Below are positions 7,385-15,926 of a stretch of DNA of 64,000 nt, in pieces. The translations under genes and the position numbers were made by a program. Origin of the DNA: Natronosalvus halobius (GTDB lineage: Archaea; Halobacteriota; Halobacteria; Halobacteriales; Natrialbaceae); NCBI RefSeq assembly GCF_024138145.1, contig NZ_CP099997.1, positions 3,162,001 to 3,226,000 on the forward strand, given 5' to 3'. A model generated the notes under the pieces. That model searched no databases and was not told where the DNA came from. It saw nothing but the letters and a program-made list of their open reading frames with translations. Within the stretch, counting starts at the first letter, position 1. Every line of letters starts with the position of its first letter.

Positions 7385-8311
7385 TTACTCAATTGACTCC
7401 AGTTGTTTGATAACTATATGTGCACTCGAGCGAATACGCTCGAAACGTTCACTCACCGTTTCAGGTTCGTCGCCTTGCCACGCGGCCAGGTAAAACGCCG
7501 AGCCGCTCGTATCGAGCCCGACGTATCGACCAACGATGTAGGCGACTGCCTCGGCTTCGACCTCGCGACTCGCATGTTCGCTCTTGCTGAGACCATCTGC
7601 GTGTAACAGCACATGGGCGTATTCGTGCACGAGCGTCGTAGCGAGGTCGGCAGTGTTTGTACGCTCACGTACTTTGACGGTGGGCCGCCTGTCGCGATGA
7701 AACTCACAGACGCCTCTGGCTGAGCCGAAGGGCCACGCTTCCGTAGCTACGATCGTCACCTCGATATCGAGCGCCTTCCCGGCTTCATAGAGTAGGGGAA
7801 CGATCTCGCGAGCATCTCCCGTTGTTTCGGTCTCGAGCGACGGAAGCGCCTCGCCTTCTGTCTGAGAAATATCGAAGACGGGAACGGGCTTGAATCCGAC
7901 GAGGCCTTTCGACCACTCCTCTGGAGGCGTTTCGGTGTACTCACACCCAGTACTCGAGTGACGCGATTTCGAGAGCCCACAGGATGGACATTTTCGAGCC
8001 GTGATTGGTGCCCAGATCCAGATCGCTCGTTCTCCTTTTTTGACCTGCCGGTCGAAATTCGTTTGCCAGCTTCGATACCCGGCGACGCGCGTTGCTGATG
8101 GACACTGCTGGGCGATCAAGAGCGTATTCCGGTGAGAGTAGTCGTGAAAGCGACTCTGTACTTCGAGCCAGTGTTTGAACTCCTCACTCGCTCGTGCTTC
8201 GCTGATCAGATCGACGAGATCGCTAAGCCACGATTCGATCGTCTCGTTCATCTCGTCGTGTCGAGTTTCGGTCTCCTCGAACGACGCTACTGTGGGTTGT
8301 TTCGTTGCCAT
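7385..8311 (-). CDS. ArdC-like N-terminal domain fused to ImmA/IrrE-type metallopeptidase
   Basis: A 308-residue protein starting MATKQPTVASFEET. Residues about 15-110 resemble the ArdC N-terminal ssDNA-binding domain (FHDYSHRNTLLIAQQCPSAT, then GYRSWQTNFDRQVKKGERAI). A Cys-containing insert (CPSCGLSKSRHSSTGC, about 107-122) could bind zinc. The C-terminal half has the zinc protease motif HEYAHVLLH with downstream EVEAEAVAYIVG supplying the third ligand. ArdC-type proteins are carried by conjugative DNA and counter host restriction; ImmA-type proteases cleave repressors. The start at 8311 is chosen over 8326 because the extra residues are not conserved-looking. A broken paralog lies at 4802-6461. 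Confidence 0.82.
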   Translation of the reverse strand: MATKQPTVASFEETETRHDEMNETIESWLSDLVDLISEARASEEFKHWLEVQSRFHDYSHRNTLLIAQQCPSATRVAGYRSWQTNFDRQVKKGERAIWIWAPITARKCPSCGLSKSRHSSTGCEYTETPPEEWSKGLVGFKPVPVFDISQTEGEALPSLETETTGDAREIVPLLYEAGKALDIEVTIVATEAWPFGSARGVCEFHRDRRPTVKVRERTNTADLATTLVHEYAHVLLHADGLSKSEHASREVEAEAVAYIVGRYVGLDTSGSAFYLAAWQGDEPETVSERFERIRSSAHIVIKQLESIE

Positions 8312-8619
8312 TGGTCGAACAGGCACACCGAATGGAGTGCCCTTACCCGTGAGGGCACCAAAAATCCACCACTACCGGTGCCCATAGGCCAGCGAAATCC
8401 CCTTCTTCAGCTGTAGTTTTTCGAGCGCGCTGTTGAATAAGGACACGGCGTTGGAGTGAGGTATGGCCTGCCCACAAACGAGGAATGAAAGAGTAAGATT
8501 TCGGAACCCACGCTTCATTCTTGACACTTAGTCAGAAAAGTCCATTATCGATGACTGCTATCCGAACCGTCCGTGTTCTAGTGGAAACGATGCCTCATCG
8601 AACCGCGGCAGGACGGGTG
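8312..8619. other. Intergenic stretch between the ArdC-like and MscS genes
   Basis: It holds the inverted repeat at 8337-8358 near the ArdC-like promoter. The remainder shows no gene, repeat or RNA. Confidence 0.5.
8337..8358 (-). promoter_or_regulatory. Inverted repeat GTGCCCT-N8-AGGGCAC upstream of the ArdC-like gene
   Basis: A perfect 7-bp inverted repeat lies 26-47 bases before the start codon, where a leaderless haloarchaeal promoter would sit. A T-rich, TATA-like ATTTTT lies just upstream of it on the coding strand. It could be an operator bound by a repressor. Confidence 0.4.
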
Positions 8620-9501
8620 TCAGTCGTCAGCGGTCGTCTCAATTTTGCTGGCGTTCGTGACCTCGATGTCCCCGGAGAGTTCGGTGTTGGGATACGGCAT
8701 GTCGAGTCCTTCGGCATCAAAGCGCTCCTTGACAGCCTCGACGAATCGTGCGCGGACCGCCCCGTAGCTGCTTTCCTCGGTGTTCATCCAGATCCGTCCC
8801 GAGAGCACAACAGCCGAGTCGCCCAGTTCCGTGACCGGAGCGGTCGGTTCGGGGTCGTCGAGCACGCCCTCGATGCGCGATCCTTCGTCGATGATCGCCT
8901 CACGTGCCTGCTCGATGTCGTCTTCGTAGCCGATGCCGAACTCGACCGATACCCGGCGCTCGTCGTTTGCTTCGTTGTTTATCAGGGCTGCACTCGCGAG
9001 GTCGCTGTTCGGTACGGTGACGAGCTGGTTGTCGAACGTGTCGAGTTTCGTGACTCGTAGCTGTATATCTCGAACAACGCCGGAGTTGTCGTCCCATTCG
9101 ATCCAGTCGCCCGACTTGAATGGCTTGTCCTGGATGATGAACACGCCAGCGACGAAATTGGCGATCAGGTCCTGGGCAGCGAAGCCAATCGCGAGTGCGA
9201 GCGCACCGGCGAGGGTCGCGAACGCTGCCAGGACGACGCCGAAGCCGGCGACCGTTGCGGCCAGCGCGACCGCCACGACGGCGACCACCACAGCGGTCAT
9301 GCTCACCGCGAGATCGATGAGTGTCCTGTCGAAGCCGCGGTATTCGAGACTGCTCTCTACTGCCTGCGTCATGAAATACTTCCCGAGCAAGTAAATGAGC
9401 GCGAATGCGACGACGAACAAGACGACAGTCGTAACCGCGCTGATAAGTGGTGGGACGTACTGCTGGGGATCGATAGGGATTGCCTGTTGGAGTGGTAGCA
9501 T
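8620..9501 (-). CDS. MscS-family mechanosensitive channel
   Basis: A 293-residue membrane protein starting MLPLQQAIPIDPQQYVPP. Three membrane segments follow (about 18-40, 65-88, 92-115). The last is the Gly/Ala-rich pore helix (TLAGALALAIGFAAQDLIAN) typical of MscS. The beta domain comes next (IQDKPFKSGDWIEWDDNSGV then VTVPNSDLASAALIN) and an alpha/beta C-terminal domain. The channel opens when the membrane is stretched and releases solutes during osmotic downshock. The start at 9501 is the first Met before the first membrane helix; the upstream extension is not protein-like. Confidence 0.92.
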   Translation of the reverse strand: MLPLQQAIPIDPQQYVPPLISAVTTVVLFVVAFALIYLLGKYFMTQAVESSLEYRGFDRTLIDLAVSMTAVVVAVVAVALAATVAGFGVVLAAFATLAGALALAIGFAAQDLIANFVAGVFIIQDKPFKSGDWIEWDDNSGVVRDIQLRVTKLDTFDNQLVTVPNSDLASAALINNEANDERRVSVEFGIGYEDDIEQAREAIIDEGSRIEGVLDDPEPTAPVTELGDSAVVLSGRIWMNTEESSYGAVRARFVEAVKERFDAEGLDMPYPNTELSGDIEVTNASKIETTADD

Positions 9502-9705
9502 AGTGTATTCCTTTTGTCCGATGCAAGCTCCTGTTAAACAATTTGCTCTTCGACTGTCCTGATGTCCGCCATTTCTAACAGAAAATCGCTTTGTAAGCCA
9601 CTCTAACTGTGACTCCACATCTATCCCTCGTTCGGACTGCTCGCCGTTAGCGAATCAGGAGTAATTGTCCCAACGTTTATTCGGGTTGCCAGCCTGTTAT
9701 GAACA

Positions 9706-9870
9706 ATGGATCTATTCAGGAAGGCCGGGGAGAAGTTCGAAGAAACGAAACAGTCGTTTATGGAAGGGAAGGAAACGCCGTACGTATGTCGCTCCTGTGA
9801 GGAGCCAGTGGACGATGACTACGATCACTGCCCTCACTGTGGCGAAGAGACGGTCGAACCGGTTGAGTGA
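9706..9870 (+). CDS. Small zinc-ribbon protein
   Basis: A 54-residue protein beginning MDLFRKAGEKFEETKQSFME. Its C-terminal half is a zinc ribbon with Cys pairs CRSC and CPHC separated by 11 residues. The N-terminus is an amphipathic helix. A TATA-like GTTTATTC lies 27-30 bases before the ATG, consistent with a leaderless transcript. Such mini zinc proteins are common in haloarchaea; the function is unknown. It is divergent from the MscS gene. Confidence 0.75.
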   Translation: MDLFRKAGEKFEETKQSFMEGKETPYVCRSCEEPVDDDYDHCPHCGEETVEPVE

Positions 9871-10163
9871 CCTCGCTGAGGGTACTAATTGGTTCCTCTG
9901 TAATCGGTCCATTAGTATTGTTGGATAACGGAGTAAGGATTCCCCTCGGGAAAGAGTGAGGCGTTGGATGGGTTGGAACGTAATTTTGAATCCACAAGTC
10001 AACGAGCCACGCTTATCGGTTGTGGTGACAGTCACACGAACTCGAATACGGATTTAATACGACCTACTCCAGTTACGGGGTATTGGAGTTACTCGAACAC
10101 GGCCGCTCTATCGCTATCTTCTGAGTGACGACGCCGCGTTTGTTGGCGCTCCGTTAGCTATCA

Positions 10164-13100
10164 ATGGCGACTGAAAAACACACTACGCCGCCTGCAGAGT
10201 CAATCTCGATGGGAGAAGACGCGGAGACGGGTTTTGAAACCGCCCCACAGGGTGATCTCGAGACATCCGTTGACAGCGATGATCGCCCGCCAGCGACGTC
10301 AAAAGAGAACGAGACGACAGACAGTTCGCTTCTGGAGACGCCATGTTCGCGAACGTACCTCGAGATCCGACCGTCGACGGACTCGCTGGAGTACGGTGCC
10401 GTTGCCCAGGCAATGGAGTTACTCTACAGGCGACTCGATGATCGGACGACAACAGGTGTGTTGAACTCGTTACGTGGCCGTTCGAACACGCCGGTCGTCG
10501 AGATGCTTCTCGTATCAGATGGGCACACGGATACGAGTATTCGGTATCTGATCGGGACAACAGACGACGACTTCCTCGATGATCTCGAAGGGATCTGTCG
10601 GACGGTCGTTCCGAACTCGTACGAACTAACGCGGGTCAAGTGGCATCCACGCGATCTCGAGGCAGTACTGAACGTTCCCAACCGCGAGTTAGACACAGAG
10701 TTCGATGAGCGAGTCTCCACGTCGGATCCGTTCGTCGCCGGTGTCGAGTATCGCGGCCGAGCCCAGTTACGCCGCGATTGGCTCATGCCGTTCAGGTCGT
10801 TCGACGAGTCGGACAATCGATCCTCAGCCCGGTCCAAACAGGAGTCTCGATCCACTGACTCACCTCGCGTTCCGCTTGCAACGCTCGTCGAAACGCTCTG
10901 TGAGAGTGACGTCCCGGTCATCTACCAGGTGGTCTGCCGACCGGCGGGCTCTCTGCAGCCGCTCGCAGACGAGTACCGATTCGAACTCGAGAGTGAGGTC
11001 GTCACGAGCGGTGATCGACTCTCTGCGTTCCTCTTTCCGCGACCAGTGCCAGAAGAGCGCACAGAGTCTCGGGAGATCACACCGGCATATCGAGACCGTC
11101 TCGAGGTGCTCAACCGTCGTGATCACAGACACGCGTTTCAGGCATCCGTCCGAGCGGTTGCACTCTCGAGGGACGACCCGGAGACGGTGACCAGGGTCGC
11201 ACACAATCTTGCAGGGGCGCTGTCCCATCTCAGCGGGGATTTCCACGAGGTTACGGGCCACGTCATCACCGACGACGAGTTTCATACGGGTCTCACCCCA
11301 CCTGGCACGCATCTGTACGAGGCACTCATCGATCGAACTTGTCTCGAGTCGACGTACGACGATCTCGGAAAACGCTTCCCGTGGAAGTCACACGAGAGCC
11401 CTGGAATCGTCGTTTCTGCAACGGAATTGCCTGTGTTCTGTCTGCTGGATGGTGGTGGCCTCACTGCACGCGGTCAGCGAGCCCTCGAGGCACGACATGC
11501 AGAGCGAACTGGACTCCCGCTTCCGGCCCCACAGCAACTCGCCCGATATACGGGGACTGGACAGGCGCTGTGCCGTCCCTTGACCGACGATCGACAGCCG
11601 ACTGCACAGCGATTTGTCCTCCCGCCCGAGCTGCAAGACCGCCACCTGTTCATCGTCGGTGATACTGGCTCTGGGAAATCCGTCCTCACGACTGGGGCCA
11701 TGCTGTCCAACACGACGGCCACAGCTGGCCCGGAGATCCTGTTCGACTACAAAGGCGGAGGCACGGCCGAAGAGTATCTCCAAACGCACTACGCGGCCGC
11801 TGGTGGCCTCGACAGCGATACCGTCCAGTACTTCGATCTCACGAAGATGCTCCCTGCGCTCTCGCTGTTCGACATCGGCCCACTCCTGGACGCGGGTCTC
11901 TCCCGAGAGGAGGCTCGATCACGGATCGCGGGGCACTACGAGGAGATTCTCGCGGGACTCCTGGGTGAAGAGCAGTACTATAGCGCCACCGAGTCGACCA
12001 AAGCCATCCGTAATCACCTACGGGCGTTGTACGACCCCATCCATGGTTCGGATGCGATCTCACACAAGGATCTGTACAGAGCGCTTCAGCGAACGCTGAG
12101 TGACCGATCACCACCGCCAACCTCAGACGAACGACTCACGGAGTACTTCGCAGGATTACTCGAGCGCGATCGCGACGTCTTCAATATGGTCCTCGGTGGT
12201 GCCGTTGCTCGAGTCGAGACGATTGCCACCGACGATCGACTGGCGCCGCTGTTCGATTACGTTCACATCGAGTCTTCAGACGTTGAGCACGGAGACACAG
12301 TCCAGGACTCTGGTCGTGAATCACGTTTTGAAGATGCAACACAGATGGAACTAGAACGTGAATCAGATCAGATTCGAAACCCACACTTCGATTTCATCGA
12401 TGTTATCGACGACGACTGTGTCGTCATTTTCGACTTCGGTGGCATGGAAGAGCGAGTCAAGCGAGCGCTCACACTCGTCTTGCTCTCGAATATGTGGAGT
12501 GCGTTGAAAGCTCGTGCTGAAGCTCCGAGCACGCCAGCGAACCCACCGCAGGTCAACCTGTATCTCGAGGAAGCGAAAGACGTCGCGGCGACCCAGTTGG
12601 TGGATACGCTGCTCTCCCAGGGTCGGTCCTTCGGCCTCTCGATCATGCTGGGCGTCCAGTTTCCGAGCCAACTCGATTCACCCGATCCCTCGAATCAGAC
12701 GTACGAAGAGGCGCTCAACGAGATCGGCACGCTCGTCGTCGGCAACGTCAGCATCGAAGACGACCTCGCGAAGACGCTGGCCACTGATGACGTCCCACCC
12801 CGTAAGGTAGCACGACGCCTCGCTGCGATTCGTCACGGGGAGTGGCTCATCCGCCCCGCTGCCGAATTTGGCGCCCCACCTGCACGACCGTTTCTCGGCC
12901 GTTCGTTATCGCCACCACGCGGCCATCCAGCGAGCGATGAACCACTTGCGGGCGAGCAAAAACGAGCCTTCGACGCGGCTTTCGAGTCCATCACCCTCGA
13001 GACCTGGAGACGCTCGGGGCTCGGTCACGAATCAGAACCAACACAGGCTGCTCATACGGGGTCACCGAACGATTCTGACGGAGACGAACCAGCGCACAGT

Positions 13101-14066
13101 GAATCGTCACTCCGTGTCGACTCACTCCTGCCACACACGAAGCGATTTCCTGACTGTGTCGTCTACGACGAAGCGATCGACGCACTCTGTTGTGCGTCCT
13201 GTGAGAACCGCTACGACCCAACGATCGAGGGGATGAAGCGAGCGATCGAGTGTTGTCACTCCCTCGAGGACGTCGACGCCGACGATATCCCGGTCTGTGA
13301 AATCAATCTCAAACTCACGCCAGCCGAGCGCGAAGCCTCCGAATGGAGTGATCGACAACTACTGTTCTTGCAGGCAGTCTACAACGCCCAGCAGCTGCGA
13401 TACGATCCACTCGAGTACGACATCCTCTCCGACTCAATGCTCAGGCTCCAGGAGTACGTCGGGATCGAAAACGACGACATCACGCCACTGATCGAGGCAG
13501 ACGTTCTTCGTCACGATACCGACCACCCACACCGGCTCTATACCGTGTCATCGGACGGTCGCGACGTCATTGGGGAGAGCTATCGCCTCGGCGTCGACTA
13601 TGGCCACGGCGCTGGCGACCTCGAAGAGTCTAGTCAGCACGTCCTCGGCATCGAGGTGACTCGCCAGTATCTCGAGGCAGTGTATGCCCAGAGCGCTGAC
13701 TCGAGCGTCACGGAGGTGATTCCATATTACGACCTCGACGACCAACACCGACTCGACCTCGCAGGTGTCGACGCCGATGGCGAGATCGTCGTCACCGCCG
13801 AAGTCGAACGGATCAACAACGATTATCACCGGGCCGTTCCCGAGGACTTCGATAAGATGGCTTCGTGCGAGCCTGACGAGGCTATCTGGGTGGTTATGAA
13901 ACAGGCCGATGGTCACAAGGTACTTTCTGCGCTCAATGATCCTTTAGAGGGTGAGCCTCGTGTCGAGAAGACCTACGCCAAGACAACGCCACCCCAGCAG
14001 TTCCGCATCGATACTCCAGGGATGACCGCTGTCTACCCCGCAGACTGGCTTCGAGAGCAGTACTAA
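10164..14066 (+). CDS. HerA/TraG-like ATPase with C-terminal nuclease-like domain
   Basis: A 1300-residue protein. Residues 1-60 are low-complexity and acidic. The ATPase core has the Walker A motif GDTGSGKS at 499-506 and a Walker B LYLEEAK with Glu802-Glu803. A second strand, CVVIFDFGGMEERVKRAL, precedes it. This is the layout of HerA/VirD4/TraG-type DNA pumps found on haloarchaeal plasmids and integrated elements. Near residue 1010-1035 is a Cys cluster (CVVYDE, CCASCENRY, CCH) that may bind zinc. The last 150 residues contain RLDLAGVDADGEIVVTAEVE, with Asp1198 and Glu1213-x-Glu1215, resembling a PD-(D/E)xK nuclease core. No membrane segments are evident. It probably moves DNA during conjugation or defence; the nuclease part is inference. 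Confidence 0.72.
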   Translation: MATEKHTTPPAESISMGEDAETGFETAPQGDLETSVDSDDRPPATSKENETTDSSLLETPCSRTYLEIRPSTDSLEYGAVAQAMELLYRRLDDRTTTGVLNSLRGRSNTPVVEMLLVSDGHTDTSIRYLIGTTDDDFLDDLEGICRTVVPNSYELTRVKWHPRDLEAVLNVPNRELDTEFDERVSTSDPFVAGVEYRGRAQLRRDWLMPFRSFDESDNRSSARSKQESRSTDSPRVPLATLVETLCESDVPVIYQVVCRPAGSLQPLADEYRFELESEVVTSGDRLSAFLFPRPVPEERTESREITPAYRDRLEVLNRRDHRHAFQASVRAVALSRDDPETVTRVAHNLAGALSHLSGDFHEVTGHVITDDEFHTGLTPPGTHLYEALIDRTCLESTYDDLGKRFPWKSHESPGIVVSATELPVFCLLDGGGLTARGQRALEARHAERTGLPLPAPQQLARYTGTGQALCRPLTDDRQPTAQRFVLPPELQDRHLFIVGDTGSGKSVLTTGAMLSNTTATAGPEILFDYKGGGTAEEYLQTHYAAAGGLDSDTVQYFDLTKMLPALSLFDIGPLLDAGLSREEARSRIAGHYEEILAGLLGEEQYYSATESTKAIRNHLRALYDPIHGSDAISHKDLYRALQRTLSDRSPPPTSDERLTEYFAGLLERDRDVFNMVLGGAVARVETIATDDRLAPLFDYVHIESSDVEHGDTVQDSGRESRFEDATQMELERESDQIRNPHFDFIDVIDDDCVVIFDFGGMEERVKRALTLVLLSNMWSALKARAEAPSTPANPPQVNLYLEEAKDVAATQLVDTLLSQGRSFGLSIMLGVQFPSQLDSPDPSNQTYEEALNEIGTLVVGNVSIEDDLAKTLATDDVPPRKVARRLAAIRHGEWLIRPAAEFGAPPARPFLGRSLSPPRGHPASDEPLAGEQKRAFDAAFESITLETWRRSGLGHESEPTQAAHTGSPNDSDGDEPAHSESSLRVDSLLPHTKRFPDCVVYDEAIDALCCASCENRYDPTIEGMKRAIECCHSLEDVDADDIPVCEINLKLTPAEREASEWSDRQLLFLQAVYNAQQLRYDPLEYDILSDSMLRLQEYVGIENDDITPLIEADVLRHDTDHPHRLYTVSSDGRDVIGESYRLGVDYGHGAGDLEESSQHVLGIEVTRQYLEAVYAQSADSSVTEVIPYYDLDDQHRLDLAGVDADGEIVVTAEVERINNDYHRAVPEDFDKMASCEPDEAIWVVMKQADGHKVLSALNDPLEGEPRVEKTYAKTTPPQQFRIDTPGMTAVYPADWLREQY

Positions 14067-14306
14067 TCGGCTCTATTGAAACCCTCCGCCAGTGATATGC
14101 TTAATCAGCCGTGCTGAATACAGTGCGCGAGTGTAACACTCGATGAAAGTCGATTACGAGGGGTGGTAATCGATCAGTACAGGGCGAGAATGTTGCACGA
14201 GATTCAATTCGGGTTTCGAATGTGGTGATCGGTCAGAACAGAGGAGGTACGTATTAGAGACAGGAATGCCCGACTGGCGAGATGCGGGGTGATTGGGACG
14301 TATTCA

Positions 14307-14639
14307 TCAGCGACGTATGCGTCCCAGTATCCGGCTTCGAACGTCATCGGCGGAAACGTACGTTTGGTTGTCGGTTGGGCCAAGCACTTCATCTAGGGAT
14401 TCCCATCCATCCTGCGTTTCGATTTCATAGTCGCCATAGGCCTCGATCAAGTCATCCGTCGTGGTTGGATAGTCATGGGTTTCGAGTGCTTCATCAAGGT
14501 CATCAAGCTGCTCAACAGCGTCGTTGCGCATCGGTTCGGCCTCATCGGCCCGGGTACGTGCTTCCTCAACTTCTCGCTCATGCTGACGTCGCTCTTCGTC
14601 ATCTGCTTGTTTGTCCCGGCCCTGTTTATCATCTGCCAT
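14307..14639 (-). CDS. DUF5789-like acidic haloarchaeal protein
   Basis: A 110-residue, strongly charged protein starting MADDKQGRDKQADDEERRQ. A coiled-coil-like helix fills the first half. The second half (LETHDYPTTTDDLIEAYGDY, then DGWESLDEVLG and SADDVRSRILGRI) is the conserved part of a haloarchaeal family of unknown function that I associate with DUF5789. An earlier ATG at 14684 would add 15 residues; the shorter start is chosen because family members begin near the charged stretch. No operon partner. Confidence 0.6.
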   Translation of the reverse strand: MADDKQGRDKQADDEERRQHEREVEEARTRADEAEPMRNDAVEQLDDLDEALETHDYPTTTDDLIEAYGDYEIETQDGWESLDEVLGPTDNQTYVSADDVRSRILGRIRR

Positions 14640-15926
14640 CGCGTGCATTAAGAGATCGATTCGGATAACGGTGTGGTCGCTCATCGGTGCGACCGCCTCC
14701 CAGATCCTCTGCATTTAACAGGCAACTTTCGCAATCTACTCAGGATTGTAGCAAAGCGTACTATTCGCGTTTCAAATAGCTCATAATCGGGTTCTACGTC
14801 CGGAAGAGTAGGTTTGGTCTCTGCTTCGAGAGTCGATTATGAAGATAGTCTAGGAAAGATTGCACGATGAGGTTCTCCCTCGAGTGTATGGCTTGTGACC
14901 CAATAGTCGAGTAAGTGGCCTCTCGAGGCGATTAGGGGACTTTCGCGTATGTTTTGATGATTGCTGGTGCTGATGAACGAGCAAGGACCGTTTCGTGATC
15001 GGTACTCGCTGCGTAGATGCAGAGCTCGAGGCATCAGACGTGCATAACCGGTTCGAGAAGCGCTCTATGGTGTTTTTACGTTCTCGGGAAGTGTCTCAAC
15101 CTGTTCGGCAATTTCAGTACTGTCTAGCACCCCAAAACCGATAGCAGAGGACCGATTATGAAATTTTGAATCGTGTCCTGGACGGTCACACGCTCGACTC
15201 GAGTGGGTGAGTGAGATCCCTGTAGAGAAGGCTCTAAACCAGCGAATCCAATTTCGTGGAATGGATCTGAGACGCTCTTCATAGCGATTCTCTTCCTGGT
15301 GACCGCCAACCCGAAAAACGCAAGACAGAAACCGATTATGAACTTTTGAGAGCGTGATTTCTCCCTCTTTTCGGGTCACTCACTTTGCCCTGCTCACGCC
15401 CACCTCTGTCCTGGACGCTATCTCGAGCGATAACCTCCTACTCCAGGATCTCTTCCTAGGTTCGTCCATAGATCACCTCTACACACATCTTCCGGACAGT
15501 TGTCGTGGTTATGATCAGGAAATGTTCTGGCCAATACCGTGATCCGCGAGGTTCAGAGTTTCTTTTTGACCTCCATGTAGAGTTTTGGGTGGAGATTCCT
15601 CCTCTCGTCAACAAAGTCATACAAGATGTCTGTAGCCGCTGCAGACGCCAACACTCCATCATTGTCCATTTGAGCAAGAGCATGACTACCCACAAGCGTT
15701 CGATACCATGACTTCGGGTGATCTCGAGTAGCTCTCGCCGTTTGCCAGCAGCAGCCCTCCTCATCCTCAGTGACTAAGATTCGCCTCGGCATCGACGGCC
15801 ACCAGAACTAAGCACAAATGAAAGAAGAAGCGAATAATCAATGGACGTACAGAGGGAGTACGAGACGATGTGTGACTGTAGCAAACTGCGACCTAACGTT
15901 CTGTATTGCCGGTGTGGGGGACGTCG
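14640..15926. other. Long gene-poor stretch with repeated CGATTATGA motifs
   Basis: No complete gene is convincing in these 1.3 kb. The motif CGATTATGA occurs at about 14833, 15152 and 15331, with the reverse form CATAATCGG at about 14779. The copies at 15152 and 15331 share ACCGATTATGAA and a following TTTTGA. A leftward frame of 79 codons at 15553-15792 (MPRRILVTEDEEGCCW...) has fairly protein-like composition but matches nothing I recognise. The stretch may be decayed mobile DNA. Confidence 0.4.
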
